Notes under the pieces: model-generated
What the model was told of the DNA's origin: nothing
Seen by the model: the letters and a program-made list of their open reading frames with translations, nothing else
The model's database searches: none
Made by a program: the position numbers and the translations under genes
Assembly (NCBI RefSeq): GCF_011761945.1
Contig: NZ_JAASQV010000001.1
Span: forward strand, 1,116,001 to 1,180,000
Source of the DNA: Sphingomonas leidyi
GTDB taxonomy: Bacteria; Pseudomonadota; Alphaproteobacteria; Sphingomonadales; Sphingomonadaceae
Direction of reading: 5' to 3'
DNA length: 64,000 nucleotides
In this document: positions 38,485 to 48,493 of the stretch, piece by piece
Position numbering within the stretch: position 1 is the first letter of the stretch
Layout: the number at the start of each line of letters is the position of its first letter

Positions 38485-40845
38485 TCAGAAACTGCGGGAA
38501 AGGGAAAGCGAAAAGGTGCGCGGCCGAAGCGGCGTGTACTGGTGTTCGCTGTGGATCGAGAAGGGATTGCCATAGGCGAAGCTGTCCGCGCGCGCGTCGA
38601 ACAGATTGTCGACGTCGAGTGCCAGGGTGAACGGCCCGATCATCGTCGTCGCGCCGGCGCGTGCCAGCGCATAGTCGCCCATGCCGCGATCCAGGCCGTC
38701 GTCGAAGCTCAGCCGGGAGGCGCCGACATAGTTGAATGCGGCATAGGGCGTGACCTCGTGTCCGAACAGGCGGATGGTGCGCGCGATCGCAAAGTCGCCG
38801 GCAAGGTCGGGGACGACAGGCAGGCGACGATCCCTGGGCAGGCGCGTGCCGTCCGCCGCGTTTGTCAGCCTTGGGCGTTGGATGGTGAAGCCGCCGCGCA
38901 ATTGCCAGCCCCCGCCCGGGCGCCAGGTCGCACTTCCTTCCACGCCGAATATCGTCGCGTCGCCGGCATTGTGGGTGGCGACCAGGCCCGCGGGCTCGAG
39001 ATAGTCCGACTGGATATTGTGCCAGACGGCATGAAAGCCGGCAAAGTTGAGGTCCAGCCGGCCGCCGTCGAAGCTCGCGCGGCCGCCGGCCTCGATGCTG
39101 CGGACGGAATCCCCGACATAGCGGCCGGTCCGGCTGTTGCTGGGATCGATGCCGCCCGGTCGATAGGCGGTGCCCAGCCGGACATAGAGAAGGCGATCGT
39201 CCGCGAGCTGATAGGAAAGCGAGGTGCTGGGCGTGAAGCCGATCACCGCGTGATTGACCCTCCGCGCGTCGAGCTCCTCCTGGCGCTCATCCTCGGTCGT
39301 GGCGCGGAACAGGCGCATGCCGATCGCCAGCTTGAGGCGCGGGGCGAGCGGATAGGCGCCGTCGGCGAACAGGGATGTCTCGGTAACCCGGCGATGGAGC
39401 GCGAAATAGTCGGGTACGGTGATGGTCGCCGTTTCTATCGCGCCCGTCGCGCGCGTCACCGCCGAGATGTAGGAGACGCCCGCGGTCCAGGCGAAGGCGC
39501 TGCCGGGCGCCGAGGTCAGCCGCACTTCCTGGTCGAAGACGCGATAGGCGCGGCCGTCGAGGTAGCGCAGTGCGCCGGGCACGCCGAGCTGGGTGGCCGC
39601 GGCGCTCGCATCGAACACGTCATGCTGGTCCTGCCAGGCATGGCTGGTGACTGCGGTGAGCCGCAACGCACCGATCGGACCGGAGAGGATCGCCTGGGCG
39701 AGCCCGAAGACGCCGCGGCGCGGTTCCCGCTGGGAGATGTTGCGCGTCAGGTCTTCATAGTCGCGATCGACATATTGGCTGTCGGCGGTGTGGTTCACCT
39801 GATAGGCGCCGATGAGATCTGCGGTCCATCCGGTCGCGGATGCGAGACGGAGCGCGGCGCGTCCGCCGGCGATGCGCGTGCGATTCACGTCCGACGGGCC
39901 GTCGGCGTCATCGACCCAGCCCGCGTCGCTGCGCGCATAACCGACCAGGCGCAGCGCCGCGAGATCGCTGACGAGCGGCAGGTTGAGCATCGCTTCGGCA
40001 TTTGCGCCCAGGCCGCCCGATCCGACCATCTGCGCTCCGATGGTCGCCGTACCCGATGTGGCGCCGATCACCGGCCGATTGGTCACGATGCGATAGACGC
40101 CGCCGAGCGCGCCGGTGCCGTAGAGCGGCCCCTGCGGTCCCTTCAGGACTTCGACGCGGGCGATATCGGTGAGATAGAGCCCGGGCTCGGCGGCGTCGTA
40201 GGTCACGCGGCCCTCGTCGATCTGGACGCTCACCGTGGACTGGCTGAAGCCGTTGAAGGGGCTGTCGGCAAGGCCGCGGATGAAGGACCTTTCCCGGCCC
40301 AGGCCGCCATTGGCCACGTTCAGGCCCTCGATGCCGCGCGCCACGTCGCCGGCGCGAGTCGCCCGGTCCTGCCGCGCGGGATCGCGCGGCACATAGACTG
40401 CGATCGACCCGGCGATCGAGGACAGGGCCTCGGGCAGCTTGCGGGCGGTGACCACGATTTCCTCGTCGGCGGTGGCGATGGCCTGCGGTTCCGGTGGCGC
40501 GGGCCGCGCGGTATGGCGTGCCGCGGCGCGGGGGCGTGCCGTGATCCGGAAGGCCCGGGGACCGATCCGCACCGCATGCACCGGCGTGCCCTGCAATATG
40601 CGGTCCAGCGCGTCGCGTGCGGACATGTGTCCGCGTGCGGCGCGGGTGCGCGCGGAGGGCAGGCGGACGTCATAGACGAACGAGATGCCGGTCTGGGCCG
40701 AAAGCGCCTCGAGGATGTCGGCCAGGTTGCCGGCGGGCAGGGAAATCGCGAAACGCTCGTCCCGCGCCTGGGCGGGAGGCGGCAACCGGGCGCTAGCCGC
40801 CAGTACGATCGACCAACCGGACCGTCTGACCATCGCTCTCCGCAT
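38485..40845 (-). CDS. TonB-dependent receptor with N-terminal STN signalling domain
   Basis: A 786-residue outer-membrane receptor. Signal peptide at the start, STN domain about 27-95 (FAISLPAGNLADILEALSAQ), TonB box EEIVVTARK near 128, plug domain to about 260 (RVEVLKGPQGPLYGTGALGG) and a beta-barrel ending LRPRTFSLSLSRSF. The STN domain transmits ligand binding to the adjacent FecR, which controls the ECF sigma factor. Ligand unknown (iron complex or glycan). ATG 40845 or 40833; overlaps the fecR-like gene by up to 53 bases. Confidence 0.95.
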   Translation of the reverse strand: MRRAMVRRSGWSIVLAASARLPPPAQARDERFAISLPAGNLADILEALSAQTGISFVYDVRLPSARTRAARGHMSARDALDRILQGTPVHAVRIGPRAFRITARPRAAARHTARPAPPEPQAIATADEEIVVTARKLPEALSSIAGSIAVYVPRDPARQDRATRAGDVARGIEGLNVANGGLGRERSFIRGLADSPFNGFSQSTVSVQIDEGRVTYDAAEPGLYLTDIARVEVLKGPQGPLYGTGALGGVYRIVTNRPVIGATSGTATIGAQMVGSGGLGANAEAMLNLPLVSDLAALRLVGYARSDAGWVDDADGPSDVNRTRIAGGRAALRLASATGWTADLIGAYQVNHTADSQYVDRDYEDLTRNISQREPRRGVFGLAQAILSGPIGALRLTAVTSHAWQDQHDVFDASAAATQLGVPGALRYLDGRAYRVFDQEVRLTSAPGSAFAWTAGVSYISAVTRATGAIETATITVPDYFALHRRVTETSLFADGAYPLAPRLKLAIGMRLFRATTEDERQEELDARRVNHAVIGFTPSTSLSYQLADDRLLYVRLGTAYRPGGIDPSNSRTGRYVGDSVRSIEAGGRASFDGGRLDLNFAGFHAVWHNIQSDYLEPAGLVATHNAGDATIFGVEGSATWRPGGGWQLRGGFTIQRPRLTNAADGTRLPRDRRLPVVPDLAGDFAIARTIRLFGHEVTPYAAFNYVGASRLSFDDGLDRGMGDYALARAGATTMIGPFTLALDVDNLFDARADSFAYGNPFSIHSEHQYTPLRPRTFSLSLSRSF

Positions 40846-41725
40846 GCAGCCCCGTCAATTGGGTGAGGGTGGAAACCATTGCCTGTCGGTCGCCGGGCGC
40901 GAGCACGCCCGAGAATGGGCGTTGGGCAGCGGGGCCGGAAACCGACACGGGCTGCCCCGTGTAGCGGGCGATGTCGGCGGCGACCAGTGCGAGCGGGGTC
41001 TGATCATAGACGAAACGTCCGCTGCGCCAGGACGCGATGTTCGCCACCCGTGCCGGGCGCAGGGTGACCCTGCCGGCCTGGGCGATCGCCTCCTGGCCGG
41101 CCGCGACCAGCGTTTCCGAGGTCTGCCCGGGCAATTGGAGCGCGACGGCGCCTTCCTCGACGGACAGGCTCAGCACCCCGTTGGCGGAGTTGACTGCGAA
41201 GCGGGTCCCCACGTCGCGGATGCGATACCCGTCCACCTCGACGACGACGCTCCGCGCGGGATCGTGGCGGATGTTGAAGAAGGCGCTGCCGCGCAGCCGC
41301 ATCGGCCCGCCTGCCTCGGGCTCGGACAGCCGCGAGCCGGCGCCGAGCGACGCGGTGACGCCATGGGCAAGCTGCACGGTGCGCGTCGTCCTGGCGGCAC
41401 TGGCGAATTCCCGCGCCGCCGGTGCTTCGGGCTGCTCGCCCTGGAAGCCGATGCCGAGGGCAAGGGCGATCGTCGCCGCGGCGGCGATGCCCGAACCGAC
41501 GGCCCAGCGCGGGAAGCCGCGCATGGGCATCTCCGACGTTCCGCCACGGGCCGCCGGCCGCGGGAGCGTCGCGTCGATCCGCGCGTCGAGCAGCGCGATC
41601 TCGTCATAGGCGAGGCGATGGCGCGGATCTGCCTCCAGCCAGCAGGTGAAGCCGCACCATTTCATGTCGTCATGCTGTTGCGCGACGTGCCAGCGCGCCG
41701 CAGCCTCGTGGATATCCTCGTTCAT
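40793..41725 (-). CDS. FecR-family anti-sigma/sigma-regulator
   Basis: A 310-residue inner-membrane protein. The N-terminal cytosolic part (DUF4880-like, MNEDIHEAAARWHVAQQHDD) is followed by a single helix near 78-98 (AVGSGIAAAATIALALGIGF) and the periplasmic FecR domain (LAHGVTASLGAGSRLSEPEA, GYRIRDVGTRFAVNSANG). It relays the receptor STN signal to the ECF sigma. Located between sigma and receptor genes as in fecIRA-type systems. Confidence 0.94.
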   Translation of the reverse strand: MNEDIHEAAARWHVAQQHDDMKWCGFTCWLEADPRHRLAYDEIALLDARIDATLPRPAARGGTSEMPMRGFPRWAVGSGIAAAATIALALGIGFQGEQPEAPAAREFASAARTTRTVQLAHGVTASLGAGSRLSEPEAGGPMRLRGSAFFNIRHDPARSVVVEVDGYRIRDVGTRFAVNSANGVLSLSVEEGAVALQLPGQTSETLVAAGQEAIAQAGRVTLRPARVANIASWRSGRFVYDQTPLALVAADIARYTGQPVSVSGPAAQRPFSGVLAPGDRQAMVSTLTQLTGLHAESDGQTVRLVDRTGG

Positions 41726-41798
41726 CGCCCGTTCCCGGCACCGGTTCGAGCCGATGCCTCCCTGTTATCGTATGAGACGCCACCATATCGGTGGCACC

Positions 41799-42386
41799 TC
41801 AGTTCTCCAGCGCGCGGCGCAGATGCGCCATCGCAACGGCGATGTGTTTCTCGACGCCGCTTCGGCTGATGCCCAGCCGCGCGGCCACCTCGGCATGGGG
41901 CAGGCCTTCGAGCTTGTGGAGCCGGAACGCGCGTCCCGCTCCCTCCGGCAGGCGCGCGATCGCCGCATGCAGCGCCGCATTGTCTTCGCGGGCGATCATC
42001 GCATCGAGCGCCCGGGGCTGCGGATCGACGCGGTCGCCGGCAATGGTCTCGGCCTGGCTGTCGCTCCAGTCCTTGTCGCGCGCCTCGCGGCGGCGCGCCT
42101 CGCGGATGCGGTCGAGCACGAGATTCTGTGCGGCGCGATAGAGATAGGCGCGGCCATTCGCGATCGGGCCGGGGGGCGCCTCGCGGGTGCGCAGCCACAG
42201 TTCCTGGAGCAGGTCTTCGGCTTCGACCGGATTGCCGGTACGCGCGACGAGGAAGCGCAGCAATTCGCCGCGCAGTTCCTGGTAAAGCTGCGTTAGCCCG
42301 GAAGCAGGAGAATGGATCGGTCGACTCCTTCCGATCGCGGGCTTTGCCCGATGTCCCTCCGCCGGGCAAGCGGGGACGGAATACAA
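41799..42386 (-). CDS. ECF sigma factor, FecI-like
   Basis: A 195-residue sigma factor with region 2 (LRGELLRFLVARTGNPVEAE, DLLQELWLRTREA) and region 4 (IARLPEGAGRAFRLHKLEGL, HAEVAARLGISRSGVEKHI). It directs RNA polymerase to genes of the downstream receptor system. The TTG at 42386 is the frame start but weak; real start may be at one of the codons just before LTQLYQELR. It is divergent from a glycosyltransferase (133 bases). Confidence 0.92.
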   Translation of the reverse strand: MYSVPACPAEGHRAKPAIGRSRPIHSPASGLTQLYQELRGELLRFLVARTGNPVEAEDLLQELWLRTREAPPGPIANGRAYLYRAAQNLVLDRIREARRREARDKDWSDSQAETIAGDRVDPQPRALDAMIAREDNAALHAAIARLPEGAGRAFRLHKLEGLPHAEVAARLGISRSGVEKHIAVAMAHLRRALEN

Positions 42387-42518
42387 AAAGTTCGCGCCCT
42401 ACTGCGGTGCAGCGTAATCGGCGGCGTCCTTGCTTCGAATGATGGAGAAGCGAGCGAAGTTCATGCCTGTCCTGCGGCAATCAGGCTCGAATCGCACCTG
42501 CGGCGCAGTTGGTGCAAG

Positions 42519-43685
42519 ATGAGGATCGTCGATGTCAGCGCCTTCTACGCGCCCAAGGGCGGGGGCGTGCGTGCCTATGTCGATCGGAAGCTGGCGGCCG
42601 CGGCGGCGCTGGGCCATGAGATCATCGTGCTGGCCCCGGGCAAGCACGATGCCGTGATCCGGCGCGGCCCTGGCGCGGTGCTGGAGACGCTGGCGTCCCC
42701 ACCGTTTCCGCTCGATCGGCGCTATCGCTACTTCGACAATGAGAAGACGCTCCATCGCGCCCTGGATCGTTGGCGCCCCGATTTCGTCGAGGCATCCTCA
42801 CCCTGGGGCAGCGCCTCGATGGTGGCGCGCTGGGACGGCGCCGCGCCGCGTGCGCTGGTCATGCACGCCGACCCGCTCTCCGCTTATGCCTATCGCTGGT
42901 TCGGGCCGGTCGCGAGCATCGAGACGATCGATCGCGGGTTCGACTTCTTCTGGCGGCATTTGCGCCGGCTGGGCGAGGCCTATGACCTGGTCGTCAGCGC
43001 CAGCGGGGAGTTCGCGGCGCGGCTGAGCGGTGGCGGGATGCCCGGCGTGGTCACCATTCCCATGGGCGTCGAGCCCGGCATATTCGCGCCCTGGCATCGG
43101 GACCCGCACTATCGCGCCGCGCTGCTTGCCGAATGCGACCTCGATCCCTCCGCCACGCTGCTGGTGGGAATCGGCCGCCACGCGGCCGAGAAACGCTGGG
43201 GCATGGTGATCGACGCTGCCCTTTCCGCGGGCACGCTGCATCCGATCGCGCTGCTGCTGGTGGGCGAGGGGCGGCTGCAGGGGCGGCTGGTGGCCCGCGC
43301 GGGCGGTTCTCCGCATATCCGGATCCCGGGGCCGCTCGCCGACCGCGCCGCCCTCGCGCGATTGATGGCGAGCGCGGATGCGCTGGTCCATGGCTGCGAG
43401 GCCGAGACCTTCTGCATGGTCGCGGCCGAGGCGCGGGCGAGCGGGCTGCCGGTGATCGTGCCCGATCGCGGCGGCGCCGCCGACCATGCCGACCGCGCGC
43501 CGAGCCGGAGATACCGCGCGGGCGACGTGCAGGCGCTGCGCGATGCGATCCTCGCTTTCGTCGCAGGCCGCTCCTCCGTCGCGCCTCGTGCCCTTGAAGA
43601 GGCGCCGCGGACGATGGACATGCACTTTGCCGAGCTGTTCCAGGCCTATGCGGCGTTGCGGTCCGCCGTCAGCCGCGCGGCCTGA
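42519..43685 (+). CDS. Glycosyltransferase, GT4 family (divergent)
   Basis: A 388-residue GT-B enzyme starting MRIVDVSAFYAPKGGGVRAY. The C-terminal half has LLVGIGRHAAEKRWGMVIDA and LVHGCEAETFCMVAAEARAS, the donor-binding E-x7-E-like region. It likely works with the opposite-strand glycosyltransferase and deacetylase in a common surface glycan. ATG 42519 is chosen over a 69-codon upstream extension that is antisense to the sigma gene control region. Confidence 0.9.
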   Translation: MRIVDVSAFYAPKGGGVRAYVDRKLAAAAALGHEIIVLAPGKHDAVIRRGPGAVLETLASPPFPLDRRYRYFDNEKTLHRALDRWRPDFVEASSPWGSASMVARWDGAAPRALVMHADPLSAYAYRWFGPVASIETIDRGFDFFWRHLRRLGEAYDLVVSASGEFAARLSGGGMPGVVTIPMGVEPGIFAPWHRDPHYRAALLAECDLDPSATLLVGIGRHAAEKRWGMVIDAALSAGTLHPIALLLVGEGRLQGRLVARAGGSPHIRIPGPLADRAALARLMASADALVHGCEAETFCMVAAEARASGLPVIVPDRGGAADHADRAPSRRYRAGDVQALRDAILAFVAGRSSVAPRALEEAPRTMDMHFAELFQAYAALRSAVSRAA

Positions 43686-45049
<1,364 letters not shown>

Positions 45050-45238
45050 GATGCCTTGTCCCGGAACGGGGATGGAGCCGGATTCGACGGCTTCGCGCCC
45101 CCGCGGCCTGCCTTGGCCGGGCGCGCTTGCGAACCGCAATGGCGCCGTCGGGATTCCCGTCAGAATTCGCATGAGAGGCCGCGGTTGCTCCTGCCGCCGG
45201 CGTGGCCCCGAGCGTTGCGAATATCTTGGTCGCGGTGC

Positions 45239-46156
45239 TCAGCGATAGCCACCGCGAACCGGCCCGCACACTTTCCAGGCGCCATTTTCCAGCTTCACGA
45301 ACAGGCTGTTCGAGCCGCCCAGGATCCGTCCGTTCTGATAGATCGGTGTCACGCTGCCATTGGCCGCCGCGATATTGCCTCCGACGCGAACGACCGAGCC
45401 TCGTGCACCCGAGGCGACCGTCTGAAAGCGCAAGCCGGAAAAGTCGAACCCATGGGATGCGCGTGCGACCAGATCCATGGATCCGGGGCTCGCAAACGAC
45501 ATGAGCAACATCGACATCTGTGCCTGGCTGCAGGCGAGCGGAGGGAGTGCGCGGGAGTCGCCAAGACGCAGGACGCGATACCAGTTCTTCACCGCTGCGC
45601 CGGCGCCATCAAGCGGACGGCTCGGCCAGGGCATGCTCATCGAAGCGACCGTCTGAAACAGCAGCGGGAGCCGTCCCGGTGCGTCGCGCAGGCTCGCCGC
45701 CATGCCCGCCACGTTGAGGTATCCGCCCACCGAAACCGCCGCATAGTCGGTTTCGAACCCGTTGCTCGTGTCGCTCGCGAAGAGATAGGTCACGCCGCCA
45801 TAGGTGCGCCGGCCGAAGGTCGCGCCGCTTCCGCCCGGCATGGCCTGGACAAAACGCTGGAACAGCACGTCCGGCGACGCCGGCAATCGAACGCGTGCCT
45901 CCTCGACGACATACATCGGATCGAAGATCCGAACGACCACTTGCCCCGGCCGGCCGGTGAAGTCCTGTCCGGCCGGTTGCACCGCATAGTTTTCAATATA
46001 GCGGCTTGGCTGACGATCCGTCGCGATCACATTCCACCCTTGGGGATAGCGAAAGGCAATCGCGCCGGAATTCGATGTGAATGTCTGAAGAGGCTGACCC
46101 CAGGCAGGCTCAATCGCGAGCAGAGTCAGTAAAAGGCAAATGATCGAGCGCAACAT
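45239..46156 (-). CDS. Exported hypothetical protein
   Basis: A 305-residue protein with a Sec signal (SIICLLLTLLAIEPAWGQ). The mature part begins with a PsbP-like strand pattern (AIAFRYPQGWNVIATDRQPS) and ends with a compact domain containing SNSLFVKLENGAWKVCG. No catalytic motif seen. Faces the mreB-like gene; 205 bases between them hold no ORF. Function unknown. Confidence 0.6.
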   Translation of the reverse strand: MLRSIICLLLTLLAIEPAWGQPLQTFTSNSGAIAFRYPQGWNVIATDRQPSRYIENYAVQPAGQDFTGRPGQVVVRIFDPMYVVEEARVRLPASPDVLFQRFVQAMPGGSGATFGRRTYGGVTYLFASDTSNGFETDYAAVSVGGYLNVAGMAASLRDAPGRLPLLFQTVASMSMPWPSRPLDGAGAAVKNWYRVLRLGDSRALPPLACSQAQMSMLLMSFASPGSMDLVARASHGFDFSGLRFQTVASGARGSVVRVGGNIAAANGSVTPIYQNGRILGGSNSLFVKLENGAWKVCGPVRGGYR

Positions 46157-46291
46157 GCGAATCCCCCAATACGCATCTGTGGTGCAGTATCCGGGTTATT
46201 CCGAGAAGTGGAAGCTATAATCGCCTGAGTCTTGCGACCATTTTGGTGCCGTGGGGCAGTCGATGGCAGTTGTCTTTTCTCTGAAGGGCGT

Positions 46292-46753
46292 GTGGTTGTC
46301 ACAATTTCTACACATCCGTGGAAAGTACCTGATAGGGCTAGGGAAATGAGCCTGTGTGGTGCGATCGAATTCCTACAGCCCTTTGGACCTTCGTTCCATT
46401 ACGGTTTGTTGAGCGGAGAGTATCAATCGACCGAGGCAGGTGAACTAGAGGTCATCGTCCCGCTCGATACTCCCTTCTCTGAGTGCCTGTATGAGAATGC
46501 GCTTGCTGGCTCGTTAGACATGGTAACGATCGGCGGACTACCGGAATATGCTGACGCGATCTGCTCGGGCGTAGAGCAGGTGAGCATAGGTGCTCGGCCA
46601 TGTGGGGTTCTGAATATCACTTGTATGGCGCACGGTGAGATCGGCTCGGCACCCATCATGTTCAGCTCGCTCATGCGCGCGCTGATAATAGCTCTTTGTC
46701 GCTCGGATCAGCCTGCTTCGTTAGATGAGGCGATGGCTCTCTTAGCCGCCTAA
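46292..46753 (+). CDS. Hypothetical protein, possible orphan immunity protein
   Basis: A 153-residue protein in lower-GC sequence. GTG 46292 has a near ribosome site (gaaggg); ATG 46346 (MSLCGAIEFLQPFG) is an alternative. No signal peptide, no family recognised. It is directly upstream of an RHS/toxin remnant that opens with the start of a toxin-like domain, which is where an orphan immunity gene for a lost toxin would lie; this is inference from position only. Confidence 0.45.
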   Translation: MVVTISTHPWKVPDRAREMSLCGAIEFLQPFGPSFHYGLLSGEYQSTEAGELEVIVPLDTPFSECLYENALAGSLDMVTIGGLPEYADAICSGVEQVSIGARPCGVLNITCMAHGEIGSAPIMFSSLMRALIIALCRSDQPASLDEAMALLAA

Positions 46754-46758
46754 CCTAA

Positions 46759-47796
46759 TGCTCTGTTGCCGCAGAGAGTGGAGGGGTCAAAGTTTGGAAG
46801 CTGGGCGCTGGACCTCGCGGCGAGGCGATAGAGCAAGCGCTAGGGCATAATCTTCCCTATTGGGTGTCTTCCTGGCAGTACCAGACCGGGACCCAGACGA
46901 TCTCGAGCCAGTCGGCGAGCTATGATGCGCTCGGCCGGCTGACCTATTGGTCGGCGCTGGCCACCGCGACGCTGCCGGCGGCGTCGACCAGCTACGGATA
47001 TGACGCCAATTCGAACATCCGGCGCAGCGTCGCGACGTTCCGGACGCTCGACCAATATGGCGCGCCCGGCCCGGCCGGCACCCAGGATTATTGGTATCGC
47101 TACGACGCGATGAACCGGGTGGTGACCGCCAAGGGTATCCTGTCCGGCGGCGCGATCGCGCGCGGCAGCCAGGGCGTCGACATCTATTACGATGTCGCCG
47201 GCCAGCGGACCCAGACGGTGACGCAATTCACCGGCTGGGCGACGACAAGCGTGGTGAGGGCGCCGGTCCTGGGTACGGCCTATGTCATCGACGCCGGCCT
47301 CACGGGCAACAAGGCTTCGCTCGGGCGGGGGCGGCGCTCTACACCGAAACCGTAGGTGAGATCCTGCTGACAAAGGGCGCCGGCAGAGTGGTGCGCGGCG
47401 TTCGCGCGGGTGTGGCCGTAGAGGGCAGCGCTGTTGAGTTTGCTGCGGGACAGCAGGCATTCACTGCTGATATTTCCAACGTAACTGGAAAGACAGCCAT
47501 AGCTAGAAATCGCGCCATCAATGCAGTGATCAGCGAAGATCTTAGCGGTGTTCGCTTAACCCATGCTCCTGAATACAGCCCTTTCATTGGACATGGCGTC
47601 GTCATGAAGGGAACCGGCACTCAGATGGGAAAAGGTATTCGGTTCCAGGGCTGATTTGCGAAATACCATCGTACATGAGGAGCTTCACCATCGATGGCGG
47701 TCGCATGGGGTCTACGATCATCATCCGTTGGGTAGCGCAAAGGAAGCCAAGTTTTACAATACCATAGAACGCTACGAGTGGATGCGAGGGTGGTGA
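46759..47796 (+). pseudogene. RHS/YD-repeat and polymorphic toxin remnant with two frameshifts
   Basis: An open frame from 46759 encodes a toxin-like leader (WKLGAGPRGEAIEQALGHNL) fused to YD-repeats (YDALGRLTYW, YGYDANSNIRRS, YRYDAMNRVVTAKG) and stops at 47355. A second frame continues, from about 47320 to 47654 (GAALYTETVGEILLTKG to MGKGIRFQG). The first frame then resumes at 47653 with RNTIVHEELHHRWRSHG and ends in a stop at 47794-47796. The last piece has HEELH, a zincin-like HExxH. There is no start codon, secretion part or RHS core; this is a decayed orphan module. The following gene, two bases away, is probably its immunity gene. Confidence 0.75.
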
Positions 47797-47798
47797 CC

Positions 47799-48200
47799 AT
47801 GAGCCAAGAAGTCAGAGTGCCGGCTGAAGAATGCCTTCATGGTGGGATCGCGCGCGTCGGTGAAACTGTCGTGTCAGGCCGCTTACGTTGGTATCGATCA
47901 ACCTCGTGCCCGGATTGCGGAAATGTCGAAGAGGACGGTATCGGCATGCCGCCTGAGGAAGTAAGGAAACTAATTCTGAACGAAGGTGGGCATTGGGATG
48001 TTGTCGCGCAGGAGGCCAATGGCGCTGCGGCAATCAAGGTGGTGAAGGGCGCTCTTAATCTTTCAAACGTCGAAGCTGTCGAGCAACTGCGTCGTTTCCC
48101 AATTGTTTTTCGGGGCACTTTGACGGAAGCGGAATGGTTGCGAGAGAAGTTGTCCGCCTCATCTATCGAGGCATCGATAGTTAAGGCCGTAGGGTCCTAA
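47799..48200 (+). CDS. Probable immunity protein of the RHS toxin remnant
   Basis: A 133-residue soluble protein (MSQEVRVPAEECLHGGIARV at the start) with CPDCG near residue 39, and a helical second half (NLSNVEAVEQLRRFPIVFRG). ATG 47799 lies two bases after the toxin-remnant stop, the tight pairing usual for toxin-immunity modules. No family recognised; the immunity role is inferred from position. Confidence 0.55.
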   Translation: MSQEVRVPAEECLHGGIARVGETVVSGRLRWYRSTSCPDCGNVEEDGIGMPPEEVRKLILNEGGHWDVVAQEANGAAAIKVVKGALNLSNVEAVEQLRRFPIVFRGTLTEAEWLREKLSASSIEASIVKAVGS

Positions 48201-48385
48201 GCTAAGGCTTTATGCCGACAGCTATACCAGCCAGTCCTATGCCTGGCGCGACGGCGCGCAGCAGACGCTGGTGCAGCTGACCAACCGCGACGGCACGAGC
48301 AGCTCGAGCTACAGCTATGACCGCGACGGGGCGCTGACCGGGGTCGCCATCAACGGCGGCACGCGCCCGGCAAGCGGCGAAAAAA
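48199..48385 (+). pseudogene. RHS/YD-repeat fragment
   Basis: A short open stretch encodes LYADSYTSQSYAWRDGAQQT and SSSYSYDRDGALTGVAINGG, clear YD-repeat sequence. It has no start or end of its own and abuts the tRNA-Lys fragment. Same family as the remnant at 46759, showing rearranged RHS material on both sides of the immunity gene. Confidence 0.8.
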
Positions 48386-48430
48386 TGGTGGACGCACTAG
48401 GGCTCGAACCTAGGACCCGCTGATTAAGAG
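48386..48430 (-). other. 3' fragment of tRNA-Lys(CTT), probable att scar
   Basis: Read on the minus strand the 45 bases run from the anticodon loop (ctcttaatcagc, anticodon CTT) through the variable loop and the T-arm (ggttcgagccc) to the acceptor end and CCA (gcgtccacca). The 5' half is missing: the bases before ctcttaa do not pair with tcagc. Tyrosine integrases often recombine at the anticodon-to-3'-end part of a tRNA gene, and such a displaced 3' piece marks one edge of the insert. Confidence 0.75.
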
Positions 48431-48493
48431 GGCATCCGTGAGCTTAAGGACTCTACAATCCGCAACCGCGTTTGCGCGTCCATCACCAAGGGT

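Noticed and set aside
37336..40866. A 1176-codon plus-strand open frame
   Set aside because: Antisense to the TonB receptor and deacetylase genes, which have clear motifs; no protein-like features.
47091..47320. Start of an independent gene in the second frame of the RHS remnant
   Set aside because: Before about 47320 this frame is the out-of-frame reading of YD-repeats; only the later part is protein-like, so it is a frameshift segment.
48386..48430. A complete tRNA gene
   Set aside because: The 5' acceptor strand, D-arm and 5' anticodon stem are missing; the bases before the loop do not pair.
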